A DNA stretch of 64,000 nucleotides, taken from positions 60,617-124,616 of the forward strand of contig NZ_MLQQ01000058.1 in assembly GCF_001865995.1 (NCBI RefSeq), written 5' to 3'. The position numbers and the translations under genes are program-made. Position 1 is the stretch's first letter; every line of letters starts with the position of its first letter. This document shows, one piece after another, positions 59,884 to 64,000 of this stretch. Under the pieces are notes generated by a model. That model was not told the origin of the DNA. It worked only from the letters and a program-made list of their open reading frames with translations, and searched no databases. This stretch comes from Anaerobacillus arseniciselenatis (GTDB lineage: Bacteria > Bacillota > Bacilli > Bacillales > Anaerobacillaceae).

Positions 59884-61179
59884 TTAATCTTCTGATTCAT
59901 CATTTCCTGTTTCTTCATAATAAGGTGGACGATATTGTTGCCCTGGTGGAAACTGTGGTTGTTGCCCAAAACCATAAGGTTGTTGCGGAGCCATCGGCAT
60001 TTGTGGATATGATGGCTGCATTGGCATTGGTTGCATTGGTTGCTGTGGATAATAATGCATTGGATGCATCGGTTGCTGTGGCATTGAAACATCACCATAT
60101 TGTGGTGAAACACCCGGTTGCCCCCAATAATTTTGCGGTGCTGGCATATCATCCATATCATCATCAAATTCGATATCATCATCTTCAGGCATTTGCGGCC
60201 ACTGTTGTGGTGGCTCCATACCATAAGGTGGTGCTGGTGGTGGTTGCATTCCTGGCATTGGTGCCCCTACTGGTGAGTAACCATATTGCCCAGGTTGTTG
60301 GTAGCCTAGCATCGGCTGCGGCGCTACCTGTGGATATGCCGGCATCGGTGGTGCTGGCGCATACCCTGGCATTGGCATTGGTGTTCCTACCGGCGGCATT
60401 GGCTGGTATTGCGGGTATGCTTGGTATTGTTGCACAACCGGCGGTGCTTGATAAGAGCAACCTGGCATAATTCCAGTAACCGGATAGCATTTATCAGGCA
60501 TCGGCATTTTCGGTGGCATTGTAGGTTTTACCATCGGTTCAACATATTTCTGTATAGGCTTTTCAATAGGCTTCTCTATTGGTTTCTTTACTGGCTTTTC
60601 AATAGGCTTCTCTACCGGTTTTGGTACTGCCTTTTTAGGTGGCACCGGTGGTGGTGTTACAGGCTTTGTTACTTTTGGTTTTACTGGCATTTTCGGTGGT
60701 TCAGGTACTTTAGGTACTGGTGGCGGTGCTGGCGGTGCCGGTGGCATTGGTTTATAAATATTAAAGTTCATATTCATGTTGTGTAGATGTTGTTCATATT
60801 GTTTTTGTGTTAGTTGCATTGGTTGTTGTATTGGTTGTATATGAATAGGTTGTTTTACAACCGGCGCTTCCGGTTTTACCGGCTTCTTTACTTCTTCAGG
60901 CATTTTTGGTGGTGGAACTTTTACTTCTTTTTTAGGAACTGGAGCTTCTTTGGGTTGTTCTTTTACTTTCGGTTGTTCTTTCACTACTGGTGCTTCTTTT
61001 TTAGGTACCTGCTTCTTAACAGGTACACCGCCTGTTGGAATTTTTATTTTCATTCCCGGCATAATGACATCTGGATTACTCAAATGGCTATTGACTGCTT
61101 TAAGTTGTTCAAAATCAACATCATACTTTTGTGCTAAATTCCATAAAGTATCTCCTTGCTGAACAATATGAATTTTCAC
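59884..61179 (-). CDS. safA: Spore coat assembly protein SafA (LysM protein)
   Basis: SafA is the hub of inner spore coat assembly, anchored near the cortex by its LysM domain. The 431-residue protein has a LysM at residues 2-48 (VQQGDTLWNLAQKYDVDFEQLKAVN). A long Lys/Pro/Val region with repeats like KPIEKP follows, then a Pro/Gln/Met/Tyr-rich C-terminus. The start is GTG, nine bases after AAGGAGG. Position downstream of nadA matches B. subtilis. The disordered part is highly repetitive and can be expected to vary between strains. Confidence 0.93.
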   Translation of the reverse strand: MKIHIVQQGDTLWNLAQKYDVDFEQLKAVNSHLSNPDVIMPGMKIKIPTGGVPVKKQVPKKEAPVVKEQPKVKEQPKEAPVPKKEVKVPPPKMPEEVKKPVKPEAPVVKQPIHIQPIQQPMQLTQKQYEQHLHNMNMNFNIYKPMPPAPPAPPPVPKVPEPPKMPVKPKVTKPVTPPPVPPKKAVPKPVEKPIEKPVKKPIEKPIEKPIQKYVEPMVKPTMPPKMPMPDKCYPVTGIMPGCSYQAPPVVQQYQAYPQYQPMPPVGTPMPMPGYAPAPPMPAYPQVAPQPMLGYQQPGQYGYSPVGAPMPGMQPPPAPPYGMEPPQQWPQMPEDDDIEFDDDMDDMPAPQNYWGQPGVSPQYGDVSMPQQPMHPMHYYPQQPMQPMPMQPSYPQMPMAPQQPYGFGQQPQFPPGQQYRPPYYEETGNDESED

Positions 61180-61232
61180 GTCATATTCCCTCCTTATACT
61201 AATTCTTCAGCAATAGCATATATTTTTTTAAA

Positions 61233-61262
61233 ATTACATGCTTCTAATCTACAAATTATTAC
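61233..61262 (-). promoter_or_regulatory. Candidate SigE promoter of safA
   Basis: GTAATAAT, 14 bases, then CATGTAAT approximates the sigma-E consensus at six of eight positions in each element. safA has a sigma-E promoter in B. subtilis. Confidence 0.5.
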
Positions 61263-61412
61263 ATTTGCCGTTGCTGATAAAATGTTACGTTTTTAATCTC
61301 CGTAGCATTAATAAAATAAATATCAATAATGTCCTTCAGCACAATTTATGCAGTTGAATTGTTATATATAACCACTTAATCATCGATTTGTTTAAGAAAG
61401 TCGGTCGTAGTT

Positions 61413-61785
61413 TACAAACAAAACCAACATGTCGCACTCCATCATCATCAAATATGGAAAAAGGCGGGTGCGTAAAAGGAGGGCAATCTTCTTCTCTTCA
61501 CTGTAAAACTCTAACGACTTTTAGAGGCTCGTTCAGAAAATTGCCCTCCTTTTTTCATACAAAACCTTCATGACGGGTACCGTCACCATCTTGAATGAAA
61601 ATGTCGGTCGCTTTTCTCTCGCTTCGCTGTAAACTTCTATCGAATTTTAGAGGCTCGCTCAAGAAAAGCGACCGAGCATTCTTTTTCATACAAACTCCTC
61701 ATGGCGATGCACTGTCAACAATCCACATGGATAAGTCAAGTTCTCCCTTTCCAACTAACCAACAAATCACTAACCAACTTATACA
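61413..61785. repeat. Composite dispersed elements, two copies in tandem (copy 8), with CCAACTAACC tract
   Basis: The first long hairpin has arms GGAGGGCAAT and ATTGCCCTCC. The second has CGGTCGCTTTTC and GAAAAGCGACCG. Both share the core AAAC-CTCTA-CGA-TTTTAGAGGCTCG, and the small module ATGACGGGTACCGTCACCAT stands between them. A family D tract (CCAACTAACCAACAAATCACT) follows and abuts the nadA terminator. The remaining part of 61180-61845 is AT-rich. Confidence 0.8.
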
Positions 61786-61787
61786 AA

Positions 61788-61830
61788 AAAAAGACAAAAG
61801 CAGCATGATTAACTACTTTTGTCACCTTAT
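61788..61830 (-). terminator. Intrinsic terminator after nadA
   Basis: On the minus strand GACAAAAGTAG and CTGCTTTTGTC pair around TTAATCATG, followed by TTTTTTTT. Confidence 0.88.
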
Positions 61831-61845
61831 AAAAACATTACTATT

Positions 61846-62949
61846 CTAAGCTCTTTGAAGCATACGATTTACTGCTAAAAGCGCATTTTCTGCAACTTCT
61901 TTTTCAACTGTTATTTGATTAATTGGATTTCCATTTTCAATACTTTCTAAAGACCATAATAAATGAGGGAGGTCAATTCGATTCATCGTTAAACATGGAC
62001 ACATATTAGGATTTAATGAAAAAACTTGTTTGTCTGAATGAATTTGACTTAACCTTTTTACTAAGTTCATTTCAGTACCTATCGCCCATATCGTATTTGC
62101 TTCTGCATCTTTAAGTTTATTAATAATGTAACTAGTCGATCCATCATAATCTGATAATTGAACGACTTCATGACTACACTCAGGGTGAACTAAAATGTTC
62201 ACTTCCGGATGTTGCTTTCGAACTTCTTCAATATTTTCTACTGTAAATTTTTCATGAACAGAGCAATAACCTTTCCATAAAATGACCTTAATGTCATTAA
62301 CATCTCCATCAAATTCTAACTTCTCTAATTCTGGATCCCAAATCGCCATTTCTTCAAGCGCAATCCCTAAATCAAAAGCAGTGTTTCTTCCTAAGTGCTG
62401 ATCTGGTAAAAAGAAAATTCGCTCTTTCTGAGTCAATGCCCACTCCACCATTTTTTTGGCGTTTGATGAAGTAACCGTCGCTCCATCATGTTTACCACAG
62501 AATGCTTTAATTGCAGCCGTGCTATTAACATAAGTCAACGGTAACATCGTATCCCCAAAAATTTCTTGAAGCTTAATCCAGGCTCTTTCTGTTTGTTCAA
62601 TGTCAGCCATATCTGCCATCGAACAACCAGCTCTCATGTCTGGTAATAATACTTTTTGATTATCGTTCGTTAAAATATCTGCAGTTTCTGCCATAAAATG
62701 AACACCACAAAAAACGATATATTCTGCTAACTCATTATTAGCTGAAAGCTGAGCTAGCTTTAATGAATCGCCAGTATCGTCAGCAAATTGAATGACCTCA
62801 TCTTTTTGATAATGATGTCCAGGAATATAAAGCCGAGTACCGAATTTATCTTTAATTTCTTGAATTCTATTTTCCATTTCTTCTGTCGACATCTCTTTAT
62901 AACGATCAGGGATTGTAACTGTTTCATCCATCATTTCTAAAATACTCAT
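61846..62949 (-). CDS. nadA: Quinolinate synthase NadA
   Basis: NadA condenses iminoaspartate with dihydroxyacetone phosphate to quinolinate, using a 4Fe-4S cluster. The protein of about 367 residues shows [55 protein letters not shown] and the C-terminal CPCLTMN, which together supply the cluster cysteines. The ATG at 62949 (MSILEMM) lies nine bases after AAAGGAG. An ATG three codons earlier directly touches that site. It follows nadC. Confidence 0.96.
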   Translation of the reverse strand: MSILEMMDETVTIPDRYKEMSTEEMENRIQEIKDKFGTRLYIPGHHYQKDEVIQFADDTGDSLKLAQLSANNELAEYIVFCGVHFMAETADILTNDNQKVLLPDMRAGCSMADMADIEQTERAWIKLQEIFGDTMLPLTYVNSTAAIKAFCGKHDGATVTSSNAKKMVEWALTQKERIFFLPDQHLGRNTAFDLGIALEEMAIWDPELEKLEFDGDVNDIKVILWKGYCSVHEKFTVENIEEVRKQHPEVNILVHPECSHEVVQLSDYDGSTSYIINKLKDAEANTIWAIGTEMNLVKRLSQIHSDKQVFSLNPNMCPCLTMNRIDLPHLLWSLESIENGNPINQITVEKEVAENALLAVNRMLQRA

Positions 62950-62965
62950 TTGATTCATCTCCTTT

Positions 62966-63015
62966 TGGGTTTTGAGTTTTGAGTTGTTTAGTCTACTCGG
63001 AGAAGCCGAACAGCT
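62966..63015. repeat. Family C repeat (short) between nadC and nadA
   Basis: GGGTTTTGAGTTTTGAGTTG and GAAGCCGAACAGCTTC are remnants of the family C repeat. The right arm is missing. Confidence 0.5.
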
Positions 63016-63022
63016 TCTAGAA

Positions 63023-63862
63023 CTAAATTTCCGATTCGATATTAAAGCTTATATCTAACGCTTTTGCTGAATGAGTTAGAAAACCTAGTGAAATATAGTC
63101 AACTTCTGTTTTGGCGTAACTGCTCACATTATCGATGGTTATCCCACCTGAAGCTTCAGTTATAATTCCTTCTGGCACTAATTTTTTTAATCCAATAATC
63201 TCTTCTGGAGAACGGTTATCGAACATAATAATGTCTGCTTTTGCTTTCACTGCTGCGATAACATCATCCTTTGACTCTGTTTCAACTTCAATTTTCACAG
63301 TATGCCCTAGCTTTTCACGTACTTTTTTCACAGCTTTTTCTATTCCACCCGCTGCAGCAATATGGTTATCTTTAATCATTACTGCATCGGATAGCCCGTA
63401 GCGATGATTAAACCCACCACCACAAGTCACCGCATATTTTTCTAACATCCTAAGTCCAGGGGTAGTTTTTCGCGTATCACAAATCTTTGTAACATACCCT
63501 TGTGTATTTTTAACTGCTTTTTTTGTGATTGTTGCAATACCGCTCATTCGTTGCACTAAATTTAAAATAACACGTTCACCTTTTAACAACTCCACTACAG
63601 GGCCATTAGCAGTAGCGATAACATCACCCTTTTTTACTTCTTGCCCATCTGTTACGTAGCACTCGGTGGATATTTCATCATTTAAAAGTTTAAACCCTTG
63701 TTTAATAATGCTGACACCACTAAATACTCCATCATCTTTCGCTACAAATACTCCTTTACCGAAATCATTATTAGAGAAAATTGTTTCACTCGTTAAATCA
63801 CCAATACCAATATCCTCATTAAAAAATTGTTCTAACATTGCTTTCAGCCTTAAGTCATTCAT
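63023..63862 (-). CDS. nadC: Nicotinate-nucleotide pyrophosphorylase (carboxylating)
   Basis: NadC turns quinolinate and PRPP into nicotinate mononucleotide. The 279-residue protein has the family motifs [66 protein letters not shown] and the C-terminal [11 protein letters not shown]. Full length. AGAGGGAG lies 11 bases before the ATG. The upstream frame is open to the window edge, but without resemblance to NadC, so ATG 63862 is kept. Confidence 0.97.
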   Translation of the reverse strand: MNDLRLKAMLEQFFNEDIGIGDLTSETIFSNNDFGKGVFVAKDDGVFSGVSIIKQGFKLLNDEISTECYVTDGQEVKKGDVIATANGPVVELLKGERVILNLVQRMSGIATITKKAVKNTQGYVTKICDTRKTTPGLRMLEKYAVTCGGGFNHRYGLSDAVMIKDNHIAAAGGIEKAVKKVREKLGHTVKIEVETESKDDVIAAVKAKADIIMFDNRSPEEIIGLKKLVPEGIITEASGGITIDNVSSYAKTEVDYISLGFLTHSAKALDISFNIESEI

Positions 63863-63896
63863 GAAATAGACAACTCCCTCTATAAATATTGATATA

Positions 63897-63916
63897 CCAA
63901 CGGTTTGAGCCGTTGG
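63897..63916. other. Perfect hairpin upstream of nadC
   Basis: CCAACGG and CCGTTGG pair around CTCAAA, 35 bases before the nadC start. It may be the end of an upstream gene's transcript or a processing or attenuation hairpin. No T-run follows on the minus strand. The rest of 63863-64000 shows no recognisable gene. Confidence 0.5.
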
Positions 63917-64000
63917 AGAAGTACCAAAAAAATATTTTTCGACACGACCTCTAACATTATTTTTATAATATGTGAAACTATGCCAATTGGTGGGTACGCT

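Noticed and set aside
59868..61162. Plus-strand and other-frame ORFs opposite safA
   Set aside because: Low-complexity shadows of the Pro/Lys/Gln-rich SafA coding sequence, without start signals.

Overview
This window is about 64 kb of chromosome from a low-GC, Gram-positive, endospore-forming bacterium of the Bacillaceae. Three things point there: the gene order follows Bacillus subtilis closely (mltG-yrzB-ruvX-ireB-alaS; recD2-yrrB-mnmA-yrvO-cymR-rarA; 6S RNA-tcdA-aspS-hisS; dtd-relA-apt-recJ-yrvD; secDF-comN-spoVB-yrbG; yrzE-yajC-tgt-queA-ruvBA-bofC-coxA-safA-nadA-nadC); sporulation genes are present (rsfA, spoVB, bofC, safA, a CoxA-like lipoprotein); and control is typically firmicute (T-boxes, an S-box, strong SD sequences, TTG/GTG starts). 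The species cannot be named from the window. An ammonifying nitrite reductase (NrfA) suggests a facultative or anaerobic relative.

Layout. Positions 1-16 kb are minus-strand housekeeping genes: cell wall (mltG), alanyl-tRNA synthetase behind a T-box, an AI-2E-type permease, two tandem repeat arrays, RecD2 helicase, and tRNA thiolation with cysteine metabolism (mnmA, desulfurase, cymR). Positions 16-24 kb are mostly plus strand: rarA, then an accessory respiratory module (a sensor kinase with a CxxCH haem site, an OmpR-type regulator, pentahaem NrfA), a methyltransferase on the other strand, and the prespore regulator rsfA. Positions 24-29 kb hold lactate use (lutP, lutABC). Positions 29-39 kb hold tcdA, 6S RNA, an S-box-controlled homoserine dehydrogenase, aspS-hisS behind a His T-box, dtd and relA. 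Positions 39-58 kb hold apt, recJ, a cation efflux protein, separate secD and secF, comN, spoVB, two transporter or membrane proteins, queuosine genes, ruvAB and bofC. Positions 58-64 kb hold the spore coat/cortex pair coxA-like/safA and NAD synthesis genes nadA and nadC.

Intergenic regions are unusually rich in small dispersed repeats. One composite element has hairpin arms that differ in sequence between copies yet stay complementary, and it is always followed by a 'CCAACTAACC' tract that often abuts an intrinsic terminator. A second is bounded by AGCGCCT/AGGCGCT. A third is a palindrome built of 'GAGTTTTGAGTT' and its complement. A MITE-like palindrome occurs twice.

The most interesting gene-level signal is the putative haem-containing two-component system beside nrfA. 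Between the regulator and nrfA lie four ATGTAA boxes spaced 21-22 bp, ending against a promoter with a good -10 and poor -35. This is a coherent, testable model for haem-sensed control of nitrite ammonification.
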